Of a stretch of DNA of 64,000 nt, positions 25,559 through 34,607 are shown piece after piece. How positions within the stretch are numbered: position 1 is the first letter of the stretch; every line of letters begins with the position of its first letter. The DNA comes from Ga0077560 sp046330395 (lineage in GTDB: Bacteria; Actinomycetota; Thermoleophilia; Miltoncostaeales; Miltoncostaeaceae), in the NCBI GenBank assembly GCA_046330395.1, contig JAXLSS010000010.1:1-64000 (forward strand), written 5' to 3'. The notes beneath the pieces were generated by a model that had not been told where the DNA came from, did no database searches, and saw only the letters and a program-made list of their open reading frames with translations. The position numbers were made by a program, and so were the translations under genes.

Positions 25559-27127
25559 GTGGAACGGATGGACACGGACGTTCTGGTGATCGGTGGCGGC
25601 GCCACCGGCCTGGGAGTGGTGCGTGACGCGGCGATGCGCGGGTTCCGCAGCATCCTGCTGGAACGCGTCGATCTGGGTCAGGGCACCACCGGCCGGTTCC
25701 ACGGTCTGCTGCACTCCGGTGGCCGCTACGTGACCCGCGACGTGGAGGCCGCCAGGGAGTGCGCGCACGAGCGCGACGTCCTGGCGCGCATCGTTCCGGA
25801 CGCCATCGAGGAGACCGGCGGGCTGTTCGTCACCACCCCCGTCGACGACCCGGAGTACGCGGACAAGTTCCTGGCCGGCTGCGGGGCCACTGACGTGTGG
25901 GTGCGGGAGATCGAGCCCGCCGAGGCGTTCGCCCAGGAGCCGCGGCTCAACCGGGGCATCACCCGCGCCTTCCGGGTGAAGGACGGCGCGGTGGACGCCT
26001 GGAAGCTGCTGTGGGCCAACGCCCGCTCCGCCGAGGCGCACGGCGCCCGCATCCTCACCTACCACTGGGTCACCGAGATCCTGCGCGACGGCGATGCCGT
26101 GGTGGGTGCCGTGGCCCGCAACGACCTCACCGGCGAGGAGGTCCGCATCGAGGCGGAGTTCACGGTGAACGCCGGCGGGGTTTGGGCGGGCCACCTGGCG
26201 ACCATGGCGGGCGCCGAGGGCGTCACGGTGGTGCCCGGCAAGGGCGTCATGATCGCCATGGCCCACCGCCTGGTGAACACGGTGGTGAACCGCTGCGACC
26301 CGCCCGGCGACGGCGACATCATCGTCCCCATCCGCACCGTGTGCGTGATCGGCACCACCGACCAGCAGGTGGACGACCCCGACCACCTGGAGATCACGGA
26401 CGCCGAGGTGCAGCAGATGCTGGACGCCGGCGAGGTGCTGGTGCCGGGGTTCCGTGAGGCACGGGCGCTGCACGTGTGGAGCGGGGCGCGGCCCCTGTTC
26501 AAGGACGCCCGCGCCGCGGCCACCGACACGCGCCACATGAGCCGGGGCATGGCGCTGGTGGACCACCTGGCCCGCGACGGCGTGCGCGGAATGCTCACCA
26601 TCACCGGCGGCAAGTTCACCACCTACCGGCTGATGGCCGAGGTGGCGGTGAACGCCATGTGCGAGCAGATGGGCGAGGACCGTCCCTGCCGCACGGCCGA
26701 CGAGCCCATGCCGGTGTCCTCCGAGACGGGCGCCACCGCCATCGGGGCGCGGCTGGCCAACCGCGAGCGCACCCTGCACGACCAGCAGGTGGTGTGCGAA
26801 TGCGAGCTCATCACCCGCGGCCAGATGGTGGAGGAGATCCAGCGCAAGCCCCTCGGCAACATGGACGATCTGCGGCGCGTGCTGCGGCTGGGCATGGGAC
26901 CGTGCCAGGGCGGGTTCTGCGCCTACCGCGCCGCGGCCCTGCTGCACGAGTGCCGCGACCTGCCACCCGAGCGGGTCAACGAGCTGCTGCACCGCTTCTT
27001 CGAGTACCGCTGGCTGGGGCTGAAACCCATCCTCCACGGCGACCAGCTGCGGCAGGCCGTGCTGGACGAATGGATCCTGCACGGCAACCTCGACCTGGAG
27101 CACCTGCCGCGGGAGGTGGTCGCGTGA
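25559..27127 (+). CDS. glpA: Anaerobic glycerol-3-phosphate dehydrogenase subunit A
   Basis: A 522-residue FAD flavoprotein, the catalytic subunit of the GlpABC complex that oxidises glycerol 3-phosphate to dihydroxyacetone phosphate and feeds the quinone pool. Seen: FAD-binding VLVIGGGATGLGVVRDAA near residue 6, TTGRFHGLLHSGGRYVTRD, VNAGGVWAGHLA, TITGGKFTTYRLMAE, and a C-terminal BFD-like [2Fe-2S] domain with VVCECELITRGQ (about 413) and MGPCQGGFCAYR (about 447). The start is GTG at 25559 or ATG at 25568. Its stop overlaps glpB by 4 bp. Confidence 0.95.
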   Translation: MERMDTDVLVIGGGATGLGVVRDAAMRGFRSILLERVDLGQGTTGRFHGLLHSGGRYVTRDVEAARECAHERDVLARIVPDAIEETGGLFVTTPVDDPEYADKFLAGCGATDVWVREIEPAEAFAQEPRLNRGITRAFRVKDGAVDAWKLLWANARSAEAHGARILTYHWVTEILRDGDAVVGAVARNDLTGEEVRIEAEFTVNAGGVWAGHLATMAGAEGVTVVPGKGVMIAMAHRLVNTVVNRCDPPGDGDIIVPIRTVCVIGTTDQQVDDPDHLEITDAEVQQMLDAGEVLVPGFREARALHVWSGARPLFKDARAAATDTRHMSRGMALVDHLARDGVRGMLTITGGKFTTYRLMAEVAVNAMCEQMGEDRPCRTADEPMPVSSETGATAIGARLANRERTLHDQQVVCECELITRGQMVEEIQRKPLGNMDDLRRVLRLGMGPCQGGFCAYRAAALLHECRDLPPERVNELLHRFFEYRWLGLKPILHGDQLRQAVLDEWILHGNLDLEHLPREVVA

Positions 27128-28425
27128 GCGGGCCGCGCGTGGTGGTGGTGGGCGCCGGCCTGGCCGGGCTGGTGGCGGCCACCCGCCTGGTGGGCGAGGG
27201 CGTCGCCTGCACCGTGCTGGCCAAGGGCCTCGGCGGGCTCACGCTGTCGCCCGGCACCATCGACGTGCTGGGCTACGCCCCGGAGACGGTGGTGGAGGAC
27301 CTGCCCGGCGCGGTCGCGGCGTTCGTGGCCGACAACCCCGACCACCCCTACGCGCAGCTGGCCGGCGGCGCCATCGGCCGCGGCATCGACGTGCTGCGCG
27401 ACGCGGTGCAGCCGGTGCGGCTGGAGGGTGACGGGCAGCGCAACATGCTGCTGCCCACCATCATCGGCGGTGTGCGGCCCACGGCCTCGGCGCCCGGCGG
27501 ACTGGCGGCCGGGGCGCTGGCGGCCGGCGCCCGGTACCTGCTGGTGGGCTTCGACGCCATGCGCGACGCGCCAATGGGCCTGTGCGCGGCCAACCTGCCG
27601 CTCAGCGCGGCGGCGCGGGGCATCCCCGACGTCACCGCCCGCGCCGTCACCCTGCGGTCGTCGCCGCGTCCCGGTGAGGCCGACGTGGGCACCGTCACCT
27701 TCGCGCGGGCGTTCGACGACCCGGTGTTCATGGCGCGCGTTGCGGCCGAGCTGCGGCCCATGGTGCGCCCGGGGGAGCTGGTGGCGTTCCCGGCGGTGCT
27801 GGGCATGGACCGCTCGCTGGAGGTGATCGCCGAGCTGGCGGCGCGCGTGGGGGCGCCGGTGTGCGAGATCGCCACCATCCCGCCCAGCGTGCCCGGCATG
27901 CGCATGGACGCCGCGCTGCGCCGGCGCCTGGCACAGGCCGGTTGCCCGGTGGTGATCGGGCCCACCGTGCTGGACCTGGAACGCGACGCCGGGGGCCGCG
28001 TCACCACCATGCGGGTGGAGGCCGGCGGCGGGGTGGACCCGCGCGCGGTGGACGCGGTGATCCTGGCCACCGGCGGGCTGGCCAGCGGTGCCATCCACGT
28101 GGATTCGCGCGGCACCATGCGCGAGACGGTTGCGGACCTGCCGCTGGCCCACGACCCGGGCGTGGACGCCCGCTTCGACGCCTCGGCATCCGGCCGGCAT
28201 CCGGGCATGGCCATCGGCGTGGCGGTGGACGGGGACATGCGGCCCCTGGCCGCGGACGGCACGCCCTGGGCGCCCAACGTGTTCGTGGCCGGCGCGCTCA
28301 TCGGGGGTGCGCTGCCGTGGCGTGAGGGCTCCGGTGAGGGCATCTGCCTGGCCAGCGCGGTGACGGCGGCCGACGCGGCCGCGCGGGCGGTGAACGTGGT
28401 GGCGAGCGGCGGGGGTGCGGCATGA
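27124..28425 (+). CDS. glpB: Anaerobic glycerol-3-phosphate dehydrogenase subunit B
   Basis: A 433-residue FAD/FMN flavoprotein of the GlpB family: N-terminal VVVVGAGLAGLVAATRLV, the GLTLSPGTIDVLGY segment, VILATGGLASGAIHVDSRG, and PWREGSGEGICLASAVTAAD near the C-terminus. It passes electrons between GlpA and GlpC. The GTG start overlaps glpA, and its stop overlaps glpC by 4 bp, so the trio is translationally coupled. Confidence 0.93.
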   Translation: MSGPRVVVVGAGLAGLVAATRLVGEGVACTVLAKGLGGLTLSPGTIDVLGYAPETVVEDLPGAVAAFVADNPDHPYAQLAGGAIGRGIDVLRDAVQPVRLEGDGQRNMLLPTIIGGVRPTASAPGGLAAGALAAGARYLLVGFDAMRDAPMGLCAANLPLSAAARGIPDVTARAVTLRSSPRPGEADVGTVTFARAFDDPVFMARVAAELRPMVRPGELVAFPAVLGMDRSLEVIAELAARVGAPVCEIATIPPSVPGMRMDAALRRRLAQAGCPVVIGPTVLDLERDAGGRVTTMRVEAGGGVDPRAVDAVILATGGLASGAIHVDSRGTMRETVADLPLAHDPGVDARFDASASGRHPGMAIGVAVDGDMRPLAADGTPWAPNVFVAGALIGGALPWREGSGEGICLASAVTAADAAARAVNVVASGGGAA

Positions 28426-29642
28426 GTGACCGGGTGCGCGACACGCTGGACCACTGCGTGAAATGCACGATCTGCGAGACCATGTGCCCGGTGGCGGCGG
28501 TGACGCCGCTGTTCCCGGGACCCAAGTACGTGGGCCCGCAGGCCGAGCGCTACCGCGACCCCGCGGGGGAGGTCAGCCCCGACCAGTCCCTGGACTACTG
28601 CTCGGGCTGCGGCACCTGCACCCTGGTGTGCCCCCAGGGCGTCAAGGTGGCCGAGATCAACGCGCAGGCCCGCGCGGCGATGAAGGCGCAGCGGGGCATG
28701 CCCTGGCGCGACCGCTTCATCAGCAACACCATCCTGGGCGGCCGGCTCAGCATGCTGGGCGCGCCCGTGTACAACCGGGTCATCACCAACCCCCTGGCGC
28801 GCCGCGCCATCGAACGGGGGATGGGCGTGCACCGGGCGGCGCCGATGCCGCGCGTGCAGTCCACCTCCTTCCGCACGTGGACCTGGGGACGGGCGCTGCG
28901 CGGGCGCAAGCTGCGCTCGCACCGGCGGGTGGTGTACTTCCACGGCTGCGCGGCCAACTACTACGAGACGCGGCTGGCGCGGCGCGCCGTGGCGGTGCTG
29001 GAGCACCAGGGCCTGGAGGTGCTGATCCCCAGGCAGGGCTGCTGCGGGCTGCCCCAGCAGAGCAACGGGCTGTTCGACGAGGCGCGTGACAGCGTCACCC
29101 ACCTTGCCGCCCAGCTGGCGCCGTATGCGCGGCGCGGGCTGGACATCCTGGGCACCTCCACGTCCTGCAGCCTGATGCTGCGCCGGGAGGCGCGCGAGGT
29201 GCTGAGCCTGGAGGACCGCCCGGACATGCGCGACCTGGCGCCCCGGGTGTTCGACATCTGCGAGTACCTGCTGGCCATGCACCACCGCGGCGAGCTGCGC
29301 ACCGACTTCCAGCCCATGCCCATGACGGTGCCCTACCACCCGCCGTGCCAGCTGAAGGCGCACAACATCGGCACGCCCGCGGTGGAGCTGCTGGGGCTGA
29401 TCCCGGGCATGCGGCTGATCGACTCCAACGTCACGTGCTGCGGCGTGGCCGGCACGTACGGCCTGAAGACCGAGAAGTACGACATCGCCATGGCCGTGGG
29501 CGAGCCGCTGTTCCGTCAGGTGCGGGGCAGCGAGATGGCGTGCTGCGACTCGGAGACGTGCCGCTGGCAGATCGAGACGGCCACGGGCGTCACCACGGTC
29601 CACCCGGTGGACCTGCTGTACATGGCATACGGTCTGGGATAG
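28422..29642 (+). CDS. glpC: Anaerobic glycerol-3-phosphate dehydrogenase subunit C
   Basis: A 406-residue iron-sulfur membrane-associated subunit. Two N-terminal [4Fe-4S] motifs (HCVKCTICETMCPV at about 11; YCSGCGTCTLVCPQG at about 65) and two Cys-rich CCG domains (YFHGCAANYYETRL with GCCGLPQQSNG; YHPPCQLKAHN with CCGVAGTYGLKTEKY) are present. The CCG domains bind a non-cubane cluster or quinone-site iron in relatives. It delivers electrons to menaquinone. The DhaM-HPr-EI gene starts 12 bp downstream. Confidence 0.95.
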   Translation: MSDRVRDTLDHCVKCTICETMCPVAAVTPLFPGPKYVGPQAERYRDPAGEVSPDQSLDYCSGCGTCTLVCPQGVKVAEINAQARAAMKAQRGMPWRDRFISNTILGGRLSMLGAPVYNRVITNPLARRAIERGMGVHRAAPMPRVQSTSFRTWTWGRALRGRKLRSHRRVVYFHGCAANYYETRLARRAVAVLEHQGLEVLIPRQGCCGLPQQSNGLFDEARDSVTHLAAQLAPYARRGLDILGTSTSCSLMLRREAREVLSLEDRPDMRDLAPRVFDICEYLLAMHHRGELRTDFQPMPMTVPYHPPCQLKAHNIGTPAVELLGLIPGMRLIDSNVTCCGVAGTYGLKTEKYDIAMAVGEPLFRQVRGSEMACCDSETCRWQIETATGVTTVHPVDLLYMAYGLG

Positions 29643-29653
29643 AAGCGGGCGAT

Positions 29654-32134
29654 ATGGTCGGCCTGGTGGTGGTGTCGCACAGCTATACCCTGGCCTGCGG
29701 CGTGGTGGAGCTGGCCCGGGAGATGGGCGGCCCCGACCTGCGGATCGAGCACGCCGGCGGCATGGACACCCCCGACCATGCAATGGGCACCGACCCCACC
29801 CTCATCCTGGACGCCATCCAGCGCGCCTCCGGCGACGACGGCGTGGTGGTGCTGATGGACCTGGGCAGCGCGGTGCTGTCCGCGGAGATGGCGCTGGAGT
29901 TGCTGCCCCCGGAGGTGGCCGACCGGGTGACCCTGTGTCCCGCGCCCATCGTGGAGGGCGCGGTGGCCGCCGCCGTGGCGGCCCGGCTGGGCCAGTCCGC
30001 GGACGAGGTGGCGGCCGAGGCCAACCGGGGGCTGGCGGGCAAGGCGGCGCACCTGGGCGGCCCACCCCCGCCCGCGGCCGCGCCGGCCGATGCCCCCGCC
30101 CACACCGGGCCGTGGACCGAGGACACCATCACCATGCGCAACCGCCTGGGGCTGCACGCCCGGCCCGCGGCGCTGCTGGTGACCGCCCTCGGCGGCCTGG
30201 ACGCCGAGGTGCAGGTGGGCAACGCCACCACCGGCACACCGCCGGTGAGCGCGCGCAGCCTCTCGGCCGTGGCCACCCTGGGGGTGCTGTCCGGGCAGGA
30301 CCTGCTGGTGCGCGCCCGCGGTGCGGGGGCCCAGGCGGCCGTGTCGGCCGTGCATCAGCTGGCGGCCCGCAACTGGGGCGACGACGACACCGAGGCGCCG
30401 CCGCCGGTGCCCGCGGCGGAACCCCAGGCACCCCAGGCCCACGGGGTCATCACGGGGCTCCCGGGGGCGCCGGGGCTGGCCCTCGGCCCCGTGCGCCAGG
30501 CGCACCAGCCCGAGACCCCGGTGCCGGACCGGGCCGCCACCATGCCGGCCGAGGAGCGCGCGGAACTTGACGCGGCGCTGGAGGCCTCGCGTGCCGAGCT
30601 GATGGACCTGCGCTCGGACATCGCCTCGCGGGTGGGCGCGGGGCAGTCGGTGATCTTCGACGCCCACATGCTGCTGCTGGACGACACCGAGCTGCTGGAC
30701 GCGGTGTGGCACGACATCGACGCGGGCCGCTCCGCCCCGGTGGCATGGGATGCGCGCGCCCGGGCGCTGGAGACGCGCTTCGCCCAGCTGGGCGACCCCT
30801 ACCTGGCCGAGCGCGCCGCCGACGTGGGCGACGTGCGCCGCCGGGTGCTGGCCCACCTGGCGGGGGTGCCGGTGCGCGCCCCGGTGGTGAACGAGCCCGG
30901 CATCCTGTTCGCCGGAGACCTGGCCCCCGGGGAGACCGCGGCGCTGGACGCATCGGTGGTGCACGCCATCGTGACGGCGGCCGGCGGGCCCACCTCGCAC
31001 ACCGCCATCCTGGCGCGCGCCCTGGGCGTGCCCGCCGTGGTTGGGGCGGGCCTGGGCGTGATGGAGCTGCCGGCGGGGACCATGGTGCTGGTGGACGGCA
31101 CGGCGGGCACCCTCACCGTCGACCCCGACGCCCAGCAGGTGGCCGCCTACCACGCGGCGCGCGGGGCCCTGGAGCGCCGGCGCCTGGCCGAGCTGGAGGC
31201 CGCGGCGGCGCCCGCGGTCACCGCCGACGGCCGCCGCATCGAGGTGGCCGCCAACATCGCCCGGCCCCAGGACGCCGCCGGGCTCCTGCGGGCCGGCGCG
31301 GAGGGGGTGGGGCTGTTCCGCACCGAGTTCCTGTTCATGGGGCGCGACACCGCGCCCACCGAGGATGAGCAGCTGGCCGCCTACCGCCAGGTGGCCGAGG
31401 CGCTGGACGGGCGGCCCCTGGTGGTGCGCACCCTGGATGCGGGCGCGGACAAGCCGGTGCCCTACCTCAACCAGGCGCCCGAGGCCAACCCGTTCCTGGG
31501 GGAGCGCGGCGTGCGGCTCACCCTTGCGCGGCCCGAGCTGATGCGCACCCAGCTGCGCGCCATCCTGCGCGCGGCCGCCGAGCACCCGGTGCGCATCATG
31601 TTCCCCATGATCGCCACGCTGGAGGAGTTCCGCCGCGCCCGCGCCCACGTGGAGGAGGTGCGCGGTGAGCTGGCGGCCCAGGGCGTGAGGGTGCGCGACG
31701 ACCTGCAGGTGGGCCTGATGGTGGAGGTGCCCGCCGCGGCCCTGTGCGCGGCCACCCTGGCCGGCGAGGCCGACTTCTTCTCGGTGGGCACCAACGACCT
31801 CACCCAGTACACGATGGCCGCCGAACGGGGCAACCCGGCCGTGGCCGGGCTCAACGACCCGCTGCACCCCGGCGTGCTGCGCCTCATCCAGGCCGCGTGC
31901 GTGGCCGCCGAGGCGGCGGGGGCGTGGGTGGGCGTGTGCGGTGAGGCCGCCGCCGACCCGGTGGCCATCCCCATCCTGGTGGGGCTGGGGGTGCGCGAGC
32001 TGTCGATGAGCGCCACCGCCATCCCGGCCGCCAAGGCCGCGGTGCGGGCCCTCACCATGGATGTCGCGCGGGCCCGGGCGGCCGCCGCGGTGGGCATGGG
32101 CTCCGCCGCTGAGGTGCGGGCCGCGGGCGCCTAG
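29654..32134 (+). CDS. dhaM: DhaM-HPr-Enzyme I fusion phosphotransferase
   Basis: An 826-residue fusion that carries phosphate from PEP to dihydroxyacetone kinase. Residues 1-130 are DhaM (EIIA-mannose fold; active His in VVVSHSYTLACG, then VVVLMDLGSAVLS). Residues about 155-240 are HPr (active His in NRLGLHARPAALL, about 168). Residues about 262-826 are Enzyme I: swivel-domain His in AAGGPTSHTAILARA (about 447), EGVGLFRTEFLFMG, FFSVGTNDLTQYTMA (about 706) and VGVCGEAAADP with the catalytic Cys (about 760). Pro/Ala-rich linkers separate the parts. No sugar EIIB/EIIC is in the window, so this is a self-contained PEP relay for DhaKL. ATG at 29654 has no strong Shine-Dalgarno, which fits coupling to glpC. 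Confidence 0.94.
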   Translation: MVGLVVVSHSYTLACGVVELAREMGGPDLRIEHAGGMDTPDHAMGTDPTLILDAIQRASGDDGVVVLMDLGSAVLSAEMALELLPPEVADRVTLCPAPIVEGAVAAAVAARLGQSADEVAAEANRGLAGKAAHLGGPPPPAAAPADAPAHTGPWTEDTITMRNRLGLHARPAALLVTALGGLDAEVQVGNATTGTPPVSARSLSAVATLGVLSGQDLLVRARGAGAQAAVSAVHQLAARNWGDDDTEAPPPVPAAEPQAPQAHGVITGLPGAPGLALGPVRQAHQPETPVPDRAATMPAEERAELDAALEASRAELMDLRSDIASRVGAGQSVIFDAHMLLLDDTELLDAVWHDIDAGRSAPVAWDARARALETRFAQLGDPYLAERAADVGDVRRRVLAHLAGVPVRAPVVNEPGILFAGDLAPGETAALDASVVHAIVTAAGGPTSHTAILARALGVPAVVGAGLGVMELPAGTMVLVDGTAGTLTVDPDAQQVAAYHAARGALERRRLAELEAAAAPAVTADGRRIEVAANIARPQDAAGLLRAGAEGVGLFRTEFLFMGRDTAPTEDEQLAAYRQVAEALDGRPLVVRTLDAGADKPVPYLNQAPEANPFLGERGVRLTLARPELMRTQLRAILRAAAEHPVRIMFPMIATLEEFRRARAHVEEVRGELAAQGVRVRDDLQVGLMVEVPAAALCAATLAGEADFFSVGTNDLTQYTMAAERGNPAVAGLNDPLHPGVLRLIQAACVAAEAAGAWVGVCGEAAADPVAIPILVGLGVRELSMSATAIPAAKAAVRALTMDVARARAAAAVGMGSAAEVRAAGA

Positions 32135-32150
32135 CGTCGCGGATTCAGGC

Positions 32151-32714
32151 TCAGGCCGGCGGCTTGGACGGGAACAGCCGCTGCTTGGTCACCACGAAGT
32201 AGTAGGCGCCGCTGATGATGGTGAGCACCAGGGCCACCCACAGCATGCCCTGGTCGAGCCACCCGGGTGTCTCCGGGGCCAGGAGCAGCCCGATGGCCGC
32301 CGCCTGGGCGGTGAACTTCCATTTGCCCAGGCGGTTGGCGGGGATCACCAGGCGCTCGTTGATGGCCACCATGCGCAACCCGGTCACCGCGAACTCCCGG
32401 GTGACGATCACCATGGTGGCCCATGCCGACACCTCGTGGGTCTGCACCAGGCACACCAGGGCACCGGTGATGAGCAGCTTGTCCACCAGGGAGTCGAGGA
32501 ACGTGCCCAGCACGGTCACCTCGCCGCGCGAGCGCGCCAGGTAGCCGTCCACCCAGTCGGTGAGGGTGGCCAGCAGGAAGATCACGGTGGCCCACCACCG
32601 CCAGTCGGTGGCGTGGCTGTGCAGGATCAGCCACATCAGCAGCGGTGTCATCACCAGCCGCACGAGCGTGACCACCATCGCCGGGTTCAGCACACGCTCG
32701 GACATCGCCCTCAT
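32151..32714 (-). CDS. pgsA: CDP-diacylglycerol-glycerol-3-phosphate 3-phosphatidyltransferase
   Basis: A 187-residue membrane enzyme that makes phosphatidylglycerol phosphate from CDP-diacylglycerol and glycerol 3-phosphate. The CDP-alcohol phosphotransferase signature is complete: DWVDGYLARSRGEV followed by LGTFLDSLVDK (D-x2-D-G-x2-A-R-x8-G-x3-D-x3-D). About five membrane helices flank it. The start may be at the second Met (MSERVLNPAMVVTLVR), whose opening is typical. It lies downstream of plsY on the same strand, and both use glycerol 3-phosphate. Confidence 0.93.
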   Translation of the reverse strand: MRAMSERVLNPAMVVTLVRLVMTPLLMWLILHSHATDWRWWATVIFLLATLTDWVDGYLARSRGEVTVLGTFLDSLVDKLLITGALVCLVQTHEVSAWATMVIVTREFAVTGLRMVAINERLVIPANRLGKWKFTAQAAAIGLLLAPETPGWLDQGMLWVALVLTIISGAYYFVVTKQRLFPSKPPA

Positions 32715-32762
32715 TCTAGGTTGCGACGCGGCCCCCCCGGGGGAGCGGCCGCAGAAGGGGCG

Positions 32763-33389
32763 CTACAGGGTCTCGGCGGCGGGGCCGCGACCCCGGAACT
32801 GGAAGCGGTGCTCGGTGCCGCGGACCAGGCGTCCGATGTTGGAGCGGTGCAGGGCCACGATGGCCACGGCGCCGCCGAGGGCGAAGAGGGTGACCGGCAG
32901 CGGGGCGTCCAGCAGCAGGCACAGCACGGGGGCGGCGATGGCACCCGACAGGGACGCCACCGACGAGTAGCGGCCCACGCCGAACACCACGGCCCAGATC
33001 ACCAGGGTCCCCACGCTGGCCAGCGGCGCCAATGCCAGCAGCACGCCGCCGCCCACCGCCACGCTCTTACCGCCGCGCTTCATCCGGAGCGCCCACGGCC
33101 GCCAGTGGCCGATCATGGCCGCGCCACCCGCCAGCACCGCGGCCCATGGGCCGCCCAGGGCGTTCCCGATGAGACCGGTGGCCACGCCCTTGCCGATGTC
33201 CAGCGCAACCACCGCCAGGGCCATCCTGCTGCCCGCGGCCCGGGCCACGTTGGCGGCGCCCACGTTGCCGCTGCCGTGGGTGCGCACGTCCACGCCCTTG
33301 ACGAGCTTGGGCAGCCAGTAGCCCCACGGCATGCCGCCCAGCACCCATCCGACGACGATCGCGATGGCGATGCTCACGGGCTGCATCAT
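32763..33389 (-). CDS. plsY: Glycerol-3-phosphate acyltransferase PlsY
   Basis: A 208-residue membrane enzyme that uses acyl phosphate to acylate glycerol 3-phosphate at position 1, the first step of phospholipid synthesis. Motifs: VKGVDVRTHGSGNVGAANVA (motif 1), VVALDIGKGVATGLIG (motif 2, K-G), GHWRPWALRMKRGGKSVAVG (motif with GGK), and LHRSNIGRLVRGTEHRF at the C-terminus. Five membrane segments are visible. Start is ATG at 33389 or the adjacent ATG at 33386. It lies 4 bp after the broken epimerase gene. Confidence 0.94.
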   Translation of the reverse strand: MMQPVSIAIAIVVGWVLGGMPWGYWLPKLVKGVDVRTHGSGNVGAANVARAAGSRMALAVVALDIGKGVATGLIGNALGGPWAAVLAGGAAMIGHWRPWALRMKRGGKSVAVGGGVLLALAPLASVGTLVIWAVVFGVGRYSSVASLSGAIAAPVLCLLLDAPLPVTLFALGGAVAIVALHRSNIGRLVRGTEHRFQFRGRGPAAETL

Positions 33390-33393
33390 GGCA

Positions 33394-34346
33394 CTAACCG
33401 GCGGACGGTGAGCCGATCAGCCCCTGCTCCCGGTACCAATGCACCATCCGCCCCACCGACTCCTCGATGGGCGTGTACTCCAATCCCAGCTCGCGGGTGG
33501 CGCGTGACCCGTCGTAGGTGTGCCCGTGCAGCAGGGTGCGCACCATCTCCGGGCAGAAGCTCACCCGCCGCTTCCGGACCCGCCCCACGGCTCCCACGGC
33601 GGCGCCCATCACGGTGGCCGCCCAGGCCGGCAGCATCCGCATGGGGCGGCTGATGCCCGACGCCCGCTCCAGCATGGCCACCGCCTCGCGGATGGGCATG
33701 GCGGTACCGCTCAGCACGTACCGCTGCCCCGAGGCGCCGTGCACCTCGGCCAGCAGGTGGCCGCGGGTGCAGTCGGCGATGTCCACCACCGACAGGGTGG
33801 TGTCCACCAGCACCGGCATCTTGCCGTTGAGGTAGCTGAGCAGCAGCTTGGCGGTGCCGCGCGTGCGGCCCGGCCCCTGCACGAGGCGGGTTGAGCGCAC
33901 CACGTCCATGCCGCGCGCTGCTCCGCCAGCTGCAGCACCTTCTCGGCCAGGTACTTGCTGCGCTCGTAGTGCGACAGGTACGTGCCGTTGCGAGGCCTCG
34001 TTGCCCACCGTGCCGGTGGCCTCGCCAGCGTGGCGGCCGAGGACGTGCACCACCCGCCGCACCCCGCGCGTCGGCGGCGGCGGCGATGACGTTGGCCGAG
34101 CCGTCCGCAATGCCAGTACGCTCGGCGGGGTCCGGCAGGCGGAACGCGTTGACCCCGGTGGTACACCACCACGTCCACGCCCATGGCCCCGCCAGCGTGG
34201 CGCGCTCCACGTCACCACCGCCACCTCGGCGCCGGCGTCGAACAGCGCCGCCTTCACCGGCGACCGGGCGGACTTCCCGCCGGCCGCGGCCAGAGGGCGT
34301 GCACCAGCTCGCCGCCCAGGAAGCCGGTGGCGCCGAGTACTTCCAC
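33394..34346 (-). pseudogene. NAD-dependent epimerase/dehydratase family protein, frameshifted
   Basis: The 5' end reads VEVLGATGFLGGELVHAL, a Rossmann GxxGxxG start of the extended short-chain dehydrogenase family. The middle (about 33900-34260) changes frame several times; fragments such as HYERSKYLAEKVLQLAEQ show the Y-x3-K catalytic pair in one of the frames. The 3' part (to 33394) is clean: LSVVDIADCTRGHLLAEVHG, YVLSGTAMPIREAVAML, and ATRELGLEYTPIEESVGRMV. The layout resembles dihydroflavonol-4-reductase/HpnA-like sugar epimerases. The preserved ends and a 4-bp gap to plsY suggest an intact gene hidden by sequence errors. Confidence 0.7.
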
Positions 34347-34607
34347 CCCGTACGGGGCGGGTTGGAAGCGGCGACCCTTGTGGCCGGTGCTGCCGTCATT
34401 CTGCCCGGCGGATTCCCTGGTCGAGGCCAGCGAACGCGTCGAGGATGTTCGAGGCGCACGTCGAATGATCGGCCCTTCCAGGCCACCCGGAACTGCGGTT
34501 GCCGCCAATCGAGCGGCTGCAAGGCCGACGATACCAATGATGGCGAACTCCGCGCCGCGTGCGCCGGTCGACCAACTCCGGCGGCTACCGCGTCGATGCG
34601 GCCTCGA

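Noticed and set aside
27348..32000. Long minus-strand frames over glpB, glpC and the DhaM-HPr-EI gene
   Set aside because: They are antisense shadows: no motif, arginine/alanine-rich, and the opposite strand is fully explained by conserved enzymes.
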